Origin: Finegoldia magna ATCC 29328
GTDB lineage: Bacteria > Bacillota > Clostridia > Tissierellales > Peptoniphilaceae
DNA length: 64,000 bases
NCBI RefSeq assembly: GCF_000010185.1
Contig: NC_010376.1
Location: forward strand, 434,001-498,000
Direction: 5' to 3'
Shown here: positions 47,425-57,170 of the stretch, piece after piece
Layout: each line of letters starts with the position of its first letter
Position numbering within the stretch: position 1 is the first letter of the stretch
The notes under the pieces: model-generated
The model's input: only the letters and a program-made list of their open reading frames with translations
Told to the model about the DNA's origin: nothing
The model's database searches: none
Translations under genes and position numbers: made by a program

Positions 47425-48297
47425 ATGATTGATTTAGACGCTTTAGAAAGACGAAATAAAAGAAAAAGCGTGATTATGATGGCAGTCGGTGTCATTCTTA
47501 TTGCATTGGGAATTCACTTCTTCCTTGCACCTAATAAATTATCATTAGGTGGAGCAGCAGGAATGGCGATAGTAATAGGTAATTTCGTTCCTATCTCAAC
47601 AGGTCCAATTTTGATTATTATTAATACGATTTTATTTATTGTAGGATTTATAATGCTAGGAAAAGCATTTGGACTTAAAACTATAATTTGCTCATTGGGA
47701 CTTAGTTTATTGGTATGGATTTTGGATATTGTATTTCCTATGGAAAAACCATTGTTTGACGGGAAAATGATTCAATTAATTGCAGCTGTAATGATTTACG
47801 GGTCGGGAGTAGGTATTGTACTTAATAACTACGCATCAACTGGTGGGTCTGATATATTCGCCAAGATTTTAAACAAGTACTTAGGAATAGAATTGGGCAA
47901 AGGATGCTTGATAGTAGATTTTCTTATTACATTATCAGCATGGTATGCTTACGGAACAGAAATAGCAATATACTCTCTTGTAGGGACTGTACTTAATGGT
48001 TTAATAATAGATTTTACAATCAATGGTATGAATACATCAAAACTCTGTACGATTACTACATCAAAGCCGGATGAAGTTTGTAAGTTCTTGGTTGATAAGC
48101 TTACAAGATCTGCTAATATTTACACAGCAAAAGGTGCTTATTCAGGATTGGAAAAAGAAATCGTACAAACAGTTGTAAGCAATAGAGATTTTATAATGCT
48201 TAAAAAATATATTCAAGAAATTGATCCATTAGCTTTCGTCATAGTATGTAATGCTAGTGAAACATACGGTTGGAGATGGAGAAATATAATAGAATAG
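47425..48297 (+). CDS. YitT-family membrane protein (DUF161 plus DUF2179)
   Basis: 290 residues: five to six helices (about 15-200; LSLGGAAGMAIVIGN, NNYASTGGSDIFAKILN) then a cytoplasmic DUF2179 ferredoxin-like domain with the YSGLEKEIVQTVVSNRD pattern. Function unproven in the family; some members are linked to transport or heterochronic stress traits. AGGGGG site. Own terminator. Confidence 0.88.
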   Translation: MIDLDALERRNKRKSVIMMAVGVILIALGIHFFLAPNKLSLGGAAGMAIVIGNFVPISTGPILIIINTILFIVGFIMLGKAFGLKTIICSLGLSLLVWILDIVFPMEKPLFDGKMIQLIAAVMIYGSGVGIVLNNYASTGGSDIFAKILNKYLGIELGKGCLIVDFLITLSAWYAYGTEIAIYSLVGTVLNGLIIDFTINGMNTSKLCTITTSKPDEVCKFLVDKLTRSANIYTAKGAYSGLEKEIVQTVVSNRDFIMLKKYIQEIDPLAFVIVCNASETYGWRWRNIIE

Positions 48298-48314
48298 ATT
48301 AAATAAAAAAATGA

Positions 48315-48359
48315 CCTTAGATTAAAAGTTTCATCAAACTAATAATCTAAGGTTTTTTT
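48315..48359 (+). terminator. Terminator of the YitT gene
   Basis: Stem CCTTAGATTA / TAATCTAAGG with an 18-nt loop and seven T's. Confidence 0.85.
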
Positions 48360-48380
48360 GCGTATAAAATTTGATAAAAA

Positions 48381-48410
48381 AAAGATGTGTGACTAATCAC
48401 ACATCTTTTT
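48381..48410 (-). terminator. Terminator of the glycine reductase operon
   Basis: Stem AAAGATGTGTGA / TCACACATCTTT, 4-nt loop, T-runs on both strands; 15 nt beyond the grdD stop. Confidence 0.9.
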
Positions 48411-48424
48411 AAAAGCCTATAGAA

Positions 48425-49570
48425 TTATTCTATATAACCATTTTGTTTTAGTATTTGTGATGCTTTATCTAAGTTTGCATCAGACACTTGAACGATTGGA
48501 CCAGTACAGCCCATACCGCTTTCAGCGTATATGTTTTCTTTCCATAAAGCTTGAACAGCATCTTCAATTTCAAGAATATCAATTCCTGAGATTGTAGCAG
48601 ATACTACTTCTTTGTCTGGCATTTTAACTTCTTCAGAAGAAGCTTTAGGAGCTTCTTTCTTACTTAATGATTCTAAGATGCCATTGAAGTCAGCCTTGTG
48701 AGCTTGCTTATAGATAGATTTTTTATTGTTATCAATTCCACCAGCTACTGTTTGGTAAGCATATTTTAATGCATTTGCAACTACAGGAGCACCTGAAGCA
48801 CGAGATACTATAAATATGTTTCTTTCGTAGCCTTCACCGATACCAGGACCATATCCGAAACCAGTAGTTTCGTAGTTACCACCTGATGTGAATGATCCAA
48901 ACATCTTCATTAATAAGTTACCTGTTAATGAGTCAGTTACCATTACATCACAGCTTCCCATAAGAAGGTCATTACCTCTCATTACGATACCACCGTCAGC
49001 TCTTTGGCTTTCAGCAAATTCGATATCGAATCCGTTGTCTTTGAAGTGTTTCAAAGCTTTTTCTACTTGTCTAGCACCATCGATGTTTAAAATACCAACT
49101 GTTGGCTTTGCGATACCGCAAGATTTAGCTGCGATAATACCTGCTACTGCATTTCTTACCATAGCTTTAGTTCTTTCTGTATCACTAGTTCCTGTAGTTG
49201 TAGCTAAGAACATTTCTTTGCCGTGACCAGGAGTGTATACTCTACCGACTGTTGAAACACCGATAGGGAAGTTGTAGTGAAGAGTTACACAAGCTTGAAT
49301 TTCGCCACTGTCTAGTAATTCTTCCATCTTCTTGTACATATCTTCATCGTTATCAACTTCATAAGTTTCATGTTCGTCATCAACTCTTTCACCGATAACA
49401 ACTACTTCAAAAAGATCAGATTTAGCTAATTCAATAGCTTTTTTCATGTTTTCAACGCCGTGTTCACTACCTAAAGTAGTAAGACCGATTTTTACTTTCT
49501 TACCAAATTTTCCGCTTTCGATAGCTTCAGATATTTCAAGAAATACTTCGGAAATTTTTTTATTATCCAT
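48425..49570 (-). CDS. grdD: Glycine reductase complex component C, alpha subunit
   Basis: 381 residues with a PlsX/phosphotransacetylase-like fold (GLTTLGSEHGVENMKKA near 28, GIAKPTVGILNIDGARQ near 151, VMTDSLTGNLLMKMFGS near 210). With GrdC it takes the carboxymethyl-selenide from GrdA and, with phosphate, releases acetyl phosphate. Last gene of the operon, 10 nt after grdC. Confidence 0.93.
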   Translation of the reverse strand: MDNKKISEVFLEISEAIESGKFGKKVKIGLTTLGSEHGVENMKKAIELAKSDLFEVVVIGERVDDEHETYEVDNDEDMYKKMEELLDSGEIQACVTLHYNFPIGVSTVGRVYTPGHGKEMFLATTTGTSDTERTKAMVRNAVAGIIAAKSCGIAKPTVGILNIDGARQVEKALKHFKDNGFDIEFAESQRADGGIVMRGNDLLMGSCDVMVTDSLTGNLLMKMFGSFTSGGNYETTGFGYGPGIGEGYERNIFIVSRASGAPVVANALKYAYQTVAGGIDNNKKSIYKQAHKADFNGILESLSKKEAPKASSEEVKMPDKEVVSATISGIDILEIEDAVQALWKENIYAESGMGCTGPIVQVSDANLDKASQILKQNGYIE

Positions 49571-49580
49571 GTCTACACCT

Positions 49581-51128
49581 CTATTCTGCTAAAAGATTTT
49601 CAGCTAGTTTTCTCATGGATTCTGCGATTACTTTCTTAATTTGATCCTTTTCTGATTCAGATGAAACTGATGATTCATCTTCCATTTTACCATCATTTCT
49701 TTCCATAACGATAGATACACCATCAAATAAGTTAGTCATTCTACCTAGGAACAAACTACCTTTACCAACGAACATTACTCTATTGTAATCTCCTTCAGTT
49801 AAGTCTTTAATAGCATGTCCTGCATAAGGAATACCTGATGGAATGTGTCCTTGTGTTGGAGCCCAACCTACTAAGCCTTTTTCAGTAATGAAATTAGCTA
49901 ATTCTTTTCTGTCTAGTTCTCCTTGTTTAACAGCAAGGGCAGCAATCATCTTATAGTTAGCTTCAGGAACATTTCCAGCTCCGGCAGGTTTAGTGATATC
50001 TGGGTTTTGCATTTCTACAGAATATTTATCTACATCAGTAATCTTTAATCCATTTTCTTCTAATGAATGAGATACTAAGCTTGAGATAACTGCTTGTGGT
50101 GAAGAACCAGTCTTAACTGTGTGACGTCCTACGATGTCAGTTCTTAATACTGGATGAACACCATCATTTTCTGAAATTAAAATTGCAAATCCACCAACAA
50201 CGTCTTCAAGAACTGGGAAGCCCTTTTTAACGTGGTCTTTTGCGTTCATACCTAATTTAGCAGTTGAACCACCTGCTACAACCATTACGTTTTTATAAAC
50301 ACCAGATTTAACTAAAGCACTTGCTTCGATTAATGAGTGAATAGGAGCTGCACAGAATCCTCTTGTATCAGAACCTGTTGCATTTTGTAATCCTACGATT
50401 TCAGCGATAGATTTAGCGAAGTTACCGCCACCTCTTTGGTTAACGTCTCCGCAGGCTTCTTCTGAACATTCTATTACATAATCTATATCATCTCTGTTAA
50501 TGTCGTTCTTAGTAACTAATTCAACAGCTGCTAGAACACCTGAAGCTTTTACTACTAAGTTTTCAAACATTGTGTGAGCACTTAAGTTTACGTCGATATC
50601 ATGAGCTGCTTTGATATAACCACAAACTTTTCCGTCATGGTATAAAGCTTCTGCCATGTGAGTGTCGAATAATTCTTGAGCATTTGAAATATCAGAACCT
50701 TTTAAGTGAGAGAAGTATGGTTCCAAAATTGGATATTCTTCTTCAATAACTGGTTTGATTTCGTTTACGAATTCTTCAGAAAGTTTTACTAAGTCGAATG
50801 CATCGCACATTTGTAATAGGGCAATGAATACGTCTTGTTTTACGATTTTACCCATCTTACCATCAGCTTTACCTTCTTCGTAAGTGTGATCAGTAAATGG
50901 CATTTCGTAATTTTCTAATTCTTGAGGTTTAACATTTCCTATATAAACTTGGTTAGGAAGATATTTTACAACCTCATCAAAACTTCTAATGTGTTTTCCA
51001 ACTTCTTTTAAGAATTCAGAATCTGGGTTTACAACTCTTTCAGTTTGACATGTTGATCCGTTTTGGATAATCATATCAGGAGTGTTGACTAATACATAGC
51101 CAGCTCCTTTTAGTACTGGAAAATTCAT
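49581..51128 (-). CDS. grdC: Glycine reductase complex component C, beta subunit
   Basis: 515 residues, FabH/thiolase-like. An N-terminal GrdC-specific region, then ECSEEACGDVNQRGGGNFAKS near 222 and TGSDTRGFCAAPIHSLIEAS with a conserved Cys near 255. The acidic C-terminus (DESSVSSESEKDQ) is a flexible linker before the last helix. Forms acetyl-thioester and then acetyl phosphate with GrdD. Separated by 39 nt from grdB. Confidence 0.94.
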   Translation of the reverse strand: MNFPVLKGAGYVLVNTPDMIIQNGSTCQTERVVNPDSEFLKEVGKHIRSFDEVVKYLPNQVYIGNVKPQELENYEMPFTDHTYEEGKADGKMGKIVKQDVFIALLQMCDAFDLVKLSEEFVNEIKPVIEEEYPILEPYFSHLKGSDISNAQELFDTHMAEALYHDGKVCGYIKAAHDIDVNLSAHTMFENLVVKASGVLAAVELVTKNDINRDDIDYVIECSEEACGDVNQRGGGNFAKSIAEIVGLQNATGSDTRGFCAAPIHSLIEASALVKSGVYKNVMVVAGGSTAKLGMNAKDHVKKGFPVLEDVVGGFAILISENDGVHPVLRTDIVGRHTVKTGSSPQAVISSLVSHSLEENGLKITDVDKYSVEMQNPDITKPAGAGNVPEANYKMIAALAVKQGELDRKELANFITEKGLVGWAPTQGHIPSGIPYAGHAIKDLTEGDYNRVMFVGKGSLFLGRMTNLFDGVSIVMERNDGKMEDESSVSSESEKDQIKKVIAESMRKLAENLLAE

Positions 51129-51167
51129 CTGTTAACTATTCTCCTTTATTATTTATTTATATTTGAA

Positions 51168-52478
51168 TTAGTCTTCAAAAACTGTTTGATCTTCTACCTC
51201 AGTAGTTAAAGCGTTTAATGCTTTCATAACAATCTTTTTACGAAGGCTATATTCTTCTTCTTTAGTTAATGCTGGGTTTCCTAATGGGTGAGGAATAGCA
51301 ATAGCTGGGACAATTCTGTTAGCACCTACTGTTAATGAGATAGGAGTAACTGTACAAATATGAACAACAGGAAGTCCTGTACGTTCAATTGCTTTTACCA
51401 TCGTTGCACCGCAACGTGTACAAGTACCTCAGGTACTAGTAAGAACAACTGCGTCTACGTTGTCAGCTAATAATTTTTCACCAATTTCAGTACCAAATTT
51501 ATCAGCATTAGCTACGGCAGTACCGTTACCTACTGTTGAATACCAAGTTTCGTGTAATGAACCGATAACGCCTTCTTTTTCTAATTCTCTCATAACATCG
51601 ATTGGTAATACTCTGTCACCATCTTCATTAGCGTATACTGGGTCGTATCCACCGTGAGCTGTTTCTGAGTTTTCTTCTGTTAAATCGTCGATTCCGTGGA
51701 AGTCATAAGAACCGTATTTAGTAGCAGAAGATGATTCGATGTGATCTGGGTTTCCTTTTGGAACTGTACCACCAGAAGTTACAAGGGCGATTCTTGCTTT
51801 TGATAAATCTTTGATAGCTTTACCAGGTTCAACTCTGTCGAATGCAGGCATTGGATATTCTGTTTCGAATTCTTCGCCATTAATTTTCTTAATAAGCATT
51901 TCAACAGCTCTTTGAGAACCGATTTTGTCAGCAAAGAAGTTAACACGAACTCCTCTTTCAATATATCCTTCTTCTTTTGGAGATCCGATTTCTTCTCCCT
52001 TAGCAACCTTAGGACCTAATTTACCGATTTTCTTCATAGCGTCTCTCATACCAGCGGCACTATTCTTAGTTTCTACGATATAAACGTCCTTCTTGTACAT
52101 ATCTGCACCTGGGTTTTCAGGATACATACCTGTTAATACAGGAATATTTAATTCATCTTTAACTGCTTTAGCCATAGTACCAGCAGCAACACCGTATCTA
52201 CCAGCGTTGAATGCAGGACCAGTTACTACGAAGTCTGGATTTGCTTCTTTAATCATTTCCAATACTTCTTTTTGAGCAGCTTCCATATTTTCACCGAAAT
52301 ATGAGTCACCACATACTACAGTTCTAACTACTTCGAAATCATCTCCCAATGCTTTAGCTAATTGAGCAGAGATAGGAGGTAATTCTTCTGCGATAAATGG
52401 TTTTGTATCAGCTTTTTCTTCTCCACCAATACCAGCGAAGAATTGGTTTATATAATGAACAACTTTAATTTTATCCAT
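51168..52478 (-). CDS. grdB: Glycine reductase component B, gamma subunit (selenoprotein)
   Basis: 436 residues if the in-frame TGA at 51429-51431 is read as selenocysteine (residue 350); the frame continues without gap as VVLTST-U-GTCTRCGATM, the classic GrdB active site. A perfect hairpin, CGTTGC-GGT-GCAACG, begins 12 nt after the UGA (plus-strand 51402-51416). It binds glycine and passes a Schiff base to the pyruvoyl group of GrdE. A caller ignoring Sec would split it into a 349-residue and a 77-residue piece. ATG start after GGAAG, 18 nt from grdA. Confidence 0.95.
51402..51416 (-). promoter_or_regulatory. Selenocysteine insertion hairpin (bSECIS-like) in grdB
   Basis: Six perfect base pairs (CGTTGC with GCAACG) closed by a GGT loop, starting 12 nt 3' of the UGA codon. 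This fits the geometry of bacterial SECIS elements recognised by SelB. Confidence 0.7.
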
Positions 52479-52496
52479 TAAGCTTACTTCCTTTCT

Positions 52497-52973
52497 TTAT
52501 AAAAATTTACAATATTCGCTTCTGATATCATTCATTTCTTCAGCGATTTCATCAACGTCAAGAACCATTTCCATCATACCAACTTGTTCATCATAAACGT
52601 CAGCATCAAATTGTTCTTTACATTCTTCTTCTACAACATGGTAAACTAACAATCCAAGTTCAACGCCTGCTAATGGGCCTGCGAATGTTGGGTCACCTGC
52701 TGTTACTGTTTCAGCTGCAAGACCTGCAGCTTCAGCTTCTGCGGCACCTAGAAGAACCACGATGTTTTCAGCTCCGTATTGTTCAGCGAAGTCTTTAACT
52801 CTCTTTTGGTTTTCTAAGTCCATAGCTCCTGCACTAGTTCAGACGAAACATTCTGTAGATGAGAATATTACTTCTGTGTTAGGAACAGTGTTTACACATG
52901 TTTCAATTGCAAGACCTGGAATTCCATCACGGTCTCCAATTATGATAACTTTTTTATTTTCTAAAAATCCCAT
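52497..52973 (-). CDS. grdA: Glycine reductase component A (selenoprotein), operon copy
   Basis: 158 residues with selenocysteine at residue 45, encoded by the TGA at 52839-52841 within [14 protein letters not shown]. The start is the ATG at 52973 after AAAGGAAAG; the frame 5' of the TGA reads [17 protein letters not shown], the known GrdA N-terminus. GrdA carries the carboxymethyl group as a selenoether and is reduced by thioredoxin. An annotation starting at the Met just after the UGA would lose the active site. A near-identical second copy lies at 58497. Confidence 0.95.
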
Positions 52974-53033
52974 AACTTTCCTTTCATAAATTTAAATTTT
53001 TATTTTATTTTGAATAAATCTTTTTTATATTAA

Positions 53034-54326
53034 TTAATAAGTTTTAGCTGTTAAAGTGTTGAATCCAGTTTCGTTAGTAGCACCAGTAATTGCTTGGATT
53101 TCTACTTCGATAGTACCGTCATCTTTTAATGCTCCATCAGATCCACCAGCGATAGTGTCAACGAATTGGATGTGACCAATTACTTTGTCCATCTTAGGTA
53201 AAGTGATGAATTGGTTAGCATTACCACCAGTTACTACTGCGTTTGCAGCTGGGTCAGCATCTGCTAATGATTGAGAAGCACCGTCACGTCCTGCATATTC
53301 ATCAGTGATGATAACAGTCTTGATTCCTTTACCTTCAATCTTCTTACAGTTCATGATTAAGTCAGTATCTGGGTTACCGAAACCTTCTTGTGATACGATA
53401 GCAGCGTCAGCTCCTAAGAATTCACAAAGTTTTGCAGTCATGTCAGAGTGTCTAATCTTATCCATCAAGTATACATTTTCGTTAGTAATTACAACTCCTA
53501 AGAAGTTGATTGATTTACCGTGTTCTTTGTATAATTCTTTGATTACACCATTGTTTAAGTGAACGTAAGTTGGGTTTTTGTCACAAGCACTTACACAGTT
53601 ACCTGAACAAATTGCTCCGTCCATGATTTCAGTTGGGTATAAGAAAGTTGGAATAATTTTCTTAGCGTCAACTCCATAAACATAAGTGTCGTGTAATAAA
53701 CCTTGAGTTTGTAACATGTAAACATATACAACTTTTGGTAATTCTGGATATTGTTTAACTTGTTCTAAGATTGGAAGAGTTTCGAATGTTTCCCATTCAT
53801 CTGCTTCTAAATCTTTTGCTAATCTACCGATGAAATCAGTGATTCTTAAACCAGCCATTCTAACGCCAGCTTCGTGATTGTGTTGTTTAACACCTTCAAC
53901 TGGTTCGATAGTTACTACTAAGTTAACTGTCTTAGAGAATGGAGTGTATTCAGCACCTAAACCTGACATGTCGATGATACCTTCTTGGAATCCTACGATT
54001 TTACCTGTTGTAACAACAGCAATGTCTTTAAGAGCGATAGTTTTACCTGAACCAACAGGATCAACTTTGTTTAATATTCCTGGGAATATTTCTCCACCTT
54101 CAACTTTAACTCTTGGTTCGTTAACATCCTTTACTGGTGTTATACGAGTGCTTTCACCTGGATGAGCGATATCAAAATCAATTGATTCTAAGTGTTCGTC
54201 ATCAGCTACACCTGATACATCTGCTAATTCTTTCTTATTAAGATACAAAATGTGGTCTTCGATTCTTGACTCACCTTCATCAAAGATGATGTCTTTAATA
54301 AAAATCTTACCTAATTCAAGACGCAT
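53034..54326 (-). CDS. grdE: Glycine reductase component B, alpha/beta proprotein
   Basis: 430 residues. It self-cleaves between Asn and Cys in SGNCVSACDKNP (about residues 243/244) to give two subunits, the Cys becoming the N-terminal pyruvoyl group that binds glycine. N-terminal LELGKIFIKDIIFDE and C-terminal GSDGALKDDGTIEVEIQ, AITGATNETGFN are typical. Strong AGGAGG site. A hairpin separates it from trxA. Confidence 0.94.
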   Translation of the reverse strand: MRLELGKIFIKDIIFDEGESRIEDHILYLNKKELADVSGVADDEHLESIDFDIAHPGESTRITPVKDVNEPRVKVEGGEIFPGILNKVDPVGSGKTIALKDIAVVTTGKIVGFQEGIIDMSGLGAEYTPFSKTVNLVVTIEPVEGVKQHNHEAGVRMAGLRITDFIGRLAKDLEADEWETFETLPILEQVKQYPELPKVVYVYMLQTQGLLHDTYVYGVDAKKIIPTFLYPTEIMDGAICSGNCVSACDKNPTYVHLNNGVIKELYKEHGKSINFLGVVITNENVYLMDKIRHSDMTAKLCEFLGADAAIVSQEGFGNPDTDLIMNCKKIEGKGIKTVIITDEYAGRDGASQSLADADPAANAVVTGGNANQFITLPKMDKVIGHIQFVDTIAGGSDGALKDDGTIEVEIQAITGATNETGFNTLTAKTY

Positions 54327-54356
54327 ATCTTAACCTCCTATAATAATTTTTTATTT

Positions 54357-54389
54357 AAACTCAATAGGGGAGTGACCCCTAATGAGTTT
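54357..54389 (-). promoter_or_regulatory. Intercistronic hairpin between trxA and grdE
   Basis: Fourteen-base arms (AAACTCAATAGGGG with CCCCTAATGAGTTT, one mismatch) around a 5-nt loop, very stable for this genome. No T-run follows on the minus strand, so it looks like an RNA-processing or stability element rather than a terminator. Confidence 0.65.
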
Positions 54390-54433
54390 TAACCTAATTT
54401 ACTTCTACTTTAATCTTTTAATCTAGCTTAAGA

Positions 54434-54754
54434 TTAGTTGTAGTGTTTTTGGATCATAGCTTCTATGTTTTCCAAATTAGCGTCATCTTTATTGATTTCA
54501 TCAATTTTTTGACCGTCTTTGTACATTAACATAGTTGGTAATCCTAATACTTGTTGTTTGATAGCAACTCTTCTTGCTGAAGTAATGTTTAGTGAACAGA
54601 ATTTAATTTTGTCACCATATTTTTCAGCTAATTCATGAACGCCTGGCATAAGTGCCTTACATGGTTCACATCCGTCACTCCAGAAGTCTACGAATACTAA
54701 TCCTTCAGCTTCTAATACTTCTGGTTCAAAAGTTTTCTTGTCTAATTCTAACAT
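54434..54754 (-). CDS. trxA: Thioredoxin of the glycine reductase operon
   Basis: 106 residues. The active site reads DGCEPCK instead of WCGPCK: the Trp before the first Cys is Gly and the Gly-Pro pair is Glu-Pro, as in thioredoxins tied to glycine reductase. [11 protein letters not shown] carries the cis-Pro. Supplies electrons to GrdA and is reduced by TrxB (59148). Follows grdX. Confidence 0.92.
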   Translation of the reverse strand: MLELDKKTFEPEVLEAEGLVFVDFWSDGCEPCKALMPGVHELAEKYGDKIKFCSLNITSARRVAIKQQVLGLPTMLMYKDGQKIDEINKDDANLENIEAMIQKHYN

Positions 54755-54775
54755 TTCAAATGCCTCCTAAAAATT

Positions 54776-55150
54776 TTATATTAATATTCTATCCAAAGTT
54801 TGACTAATAATGTCAAAATCAACAACTCTAAAATCATCTAAGATTTCAGCTGGCCAACGCTTTGGCTTAGAAATATTCATAAACTTAGTTGCAGTATTGA
54901 TACATTCTTCAATCATCATCAAAGAGTCCGTATCAAATTTGTCACCCTTTTCTAAAATAACGGATCTAAAAACTGTTTCGTTTGGTTTTACTGATCCATA
55001 AAGTGGGTGAGTTACTAGGCGATAATTTTGATGAATTAAATCGCGTGCTTTTTTCAAAATCCCGATATAGTCTATATCAATGTATTCAACTTTTATATCA
55101 GTTCTTTTGATAGCATCTTTAAAATATTCATTGTTTGTGATTAATAACAT
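54776..55150 (-). CDS. grdX: GrdX family protein
   Basis: 124 residues, cytosolic, recognisable by position and by motifs such as THPLYGSVKPNETVFRSVIL and KRWPAEILDDFRVVD. It opens glycine reductase operons in many Clostridia; its role is unknown. A TATAAT with a weak -35 about 60-90 nt upstream is the likely operon promoter. No glycine riboswitch is visible. Confidence 0.85.
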   Translation of the reverse strand: MLLITNNEYFKDAIKRTDIKVEYIDIDYIGILKKARDLIHQNYRLVTHPLYGSVKPNETVFRSVILEKGDKFDTDSLMMIEECINTATKFMNISKPKRWPAEILDDFRVVDFDIISQTLDRILI

Positions 55151-55483
55151 CTTTTACCCTACCTGTCTTTTGATTCGTTATTAGCTATCTTTCAAGCTCA
55201 ATCATATTATATAACAAAATCACACAAAAGTAATCATATATAGAAAATCATAATAACCGCTCATAAAAAATCACAAATTCCTTTAATATATAAAATTTAA
55301 TTTGTTAAAACAGAAACATAAATCTGCAAATAAAAAACTGGAATTATTTTCTAATTTAAAAAGTGATTACTACAATACAATCCTTATATGATAGACAATT
55401 CTCTGCTCTTATATTATAATTTACTCATAAGTTAATGTCAAATACGTATATATTATATAGAAGAAAATGGAGGCAAATAAAAA
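55151..55483. other. 333-bp divergent region between grdX and selA
   Basis: AT-rich, no ORF. It holds the likely grd promoter (minus strand, TATAAT near 55204) and the selA promoter (TATTAT near 55409-55415). No clear operator or riboswitch was found. Confidence 0.5.
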
Positions 55484-56890
55484 ATGGGAACTAATTTACA
55501 AGAAATGTTTAAGAAACTTCCGCAAGTTTCAGAAATTTTAGAATCGGAAGAAATTTTACAAGCGTACGAAGAATATCCTGAAAGTTTAATAAAAGACTCA
55601 GTAAGAGAATCGATAGAATTTTTTAGAAATAGAATATTAAATAAAGAAGAGTTTGACTTTTATAACAAAGATGTTATTGACAAGGCATTTGAATTGATGG
55701 ACAAAAACTTCTCGCCATCATTGAAACCTGTAATAAATGCAACAGGAGTTATTTTACATACAAACCTTGGTAGATCATTATTAAATGAAAAAGTAGTCGA
55801 TAACTTATGCAAAATTGCTGGGAATTATTCTAACTTAGAATATGACTTAGATGAAGGAAAAAGAGGCTCAAGATATGTCCATGCTGTAGAACTTTTGAAA
55901 AGAATTACAAAAGCTGAAGATGCTGTAGTAGTAAATAACAATGCGTCGGCAGTTTTTCTTACTCTAAATACTTTGGCTCAAAACAAAGAAGCTATTATAA
56001 GTAGGGGAGAATTGGTAGAAGTTGGAGGATCTTTTAGAATATCTTCCATTATGGAAAAATCTGGAGCGAAGTTAGTAGAAGTTGGTTCAACTAACAAAAC
56101 CCACATGTACGATTATGAAGATAATATTAATGAAGAAACTGCTCTTATTATGAAGGTTCACACTTCAAATTATTCTGTAGTAGGATTTAGTGAAAGTGTA
56201 AGTGGAGATGAATTGAGACAATTGTGTGATGAAAAAGGCATACATTTAATAGAAGATTTGGGTTCTGGTTCTTTAATAGATTTGTCGAAGTTTGGTCTAA
56301 GCTACGAAAGAACTGTCAAGGACTGTATTAATGAAGGAATTGATTTGGTATCATTCTCTGGAGACAAGATTTTAGGTGGTCCACAAGCTGGAATTATTGT
56401 AGGTAAGAAAGAATTGATATCTAAGATTAAGAAAAATCAATTATTAAGAGCATTCAGAGTTGACAAGTTTACATTAGGAGCATTGGAAGAAACACTCAAA
56501 TTTTACTTAGATGAAGAAAAAGCAATTGCAAATATTCCTACTTTGAAGATGATATCTATGCCAAAAGAAGAAATTCTTCGAAAAGCAGAAAAACTAAAAT
56601 CTATGATTGAAAAAGAAGTAGACTTGAATATGGAAATTGTTGAATCGCAAAGCGAAGTAGGAGGCGGGGCATATCCATTAGATAAATTAGATTCATATTC
56701 AATTGCTATAAAACCAGATATGAAGGTGTCTGAATTTGAAAGAGGTCTCAGATTATCAAAAGATCACATTATAGGAACTGTTCACGATGATACATTCTTC
56801 ATGGATTTAAGATGTATTTTTGAAAAAGATTTTGAAAGAATTGTAAAAGTGATTAAACTCAATACTATTTTGAAAAAAATGCCAATGTGA
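55484..56890 (+). CDS. selA: L-seryl-tRNA(Sec) selenium transferase
   Basis: 468 residues. PLP enzyme turning Ser-tRNA(Sec) into Sec-tRNA(Sec). INATGVILHTNLGRSLL near 85, the VNNNASAVFLTLN region near 147 and the PLP-binding Lys in SFSGDKILGGPQAG near 294 identify it. The AGGCAAAT region supplies the ribosome site. Divergent from the grd operon it serves. selB, selC and selD are not in the window. Confidence 0.95.
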   Translation: MGTNLQEMFKKLPQVSEILESEEILQAYEEYPESLIKDSVRESIEFFRNRILNKEEFDFYNKDVIDKAFELMDKNFSPSLKPVINATGVILHTNLGRSLLNEKVVDNLCKIAGNYSNLEYDLDEGKRGSRYVHAVELLKRITKAEDAVVVNNNASAVFLTLNTLAQNKEAIISRGELVEVGGSFRISSIMEKSGAKLVEVGSTNKTHMYDYEDNINEETALIMKVHTSNYSVVGFSESVSGDELRQLCDEKGIHLIEDLGSGSLIDLSKFGLSYERTVKDCINEGIDLVSFSGDKILGGPQAGIIVGKKELISKIKKNQLLRAFRVDKFTLGALEETLKFYLDEEKAIANIPTLKMISMPKEEILRKAEKLKSMIEKEVDLNMEIVESQSEVGGGAYPLDKLDSYSIAIKPDMKVSEFERGLRLSKDHIIGTVHDDTFFMDLRCIFEKDFERIVKVIKLNTILKKMPM

Positions 56891-56924
56891 TTTAACTGAA
56901 TATTATTATAAAATCTTATATGAA

Positions 56925-56955
56925 AATCCCGAATTGATAATTCGGGATTTTTGAT
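56925..56955 (+). terminator. Terminator of selA
   Basis: Stem AATCCCGAATT / AATTCGGGATT around 3 nt, followed by TTTTG. Confidence 0.85.
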
Positions 56956-57170
56956 TTATTGAACAAAAATTTTAGAAAAAATGTAGGAAAAAATTTACAA
57001 ATTTAGATTAAATATGTTATAATGACTAAACAGGAATTAATCCTTGTTTTTTTATTGTTTACTATTTGAATGTAAAAATATTAGGTTAATTTATATTTAA
57101 CTCTTTGCATTTTTTGGAAAACGATACACTTATAATATCAATCGGAAGAAAAATCAATAGGAGGTAATTT

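Noticed and set aside
51168-52478. grdB looking like two genes or a pseudogene interrupted by TGA
   Set aside because: The frame continues through the TGA into the conserved GrdB tail, a SECIS-like hairpin follows, and selA is next to the operon; it is a selenocysteine codon. The same holds for both grdA copies.
57000-57055. Tiny promoter-terminator unit upstream of the YkvI gene
   Set aside because: TATAAT near 57018 and an imperfect AACAGGA / TCCTTGTT stem with T-run would give a transcript of only about 30 nt; too short to call without RNA data.
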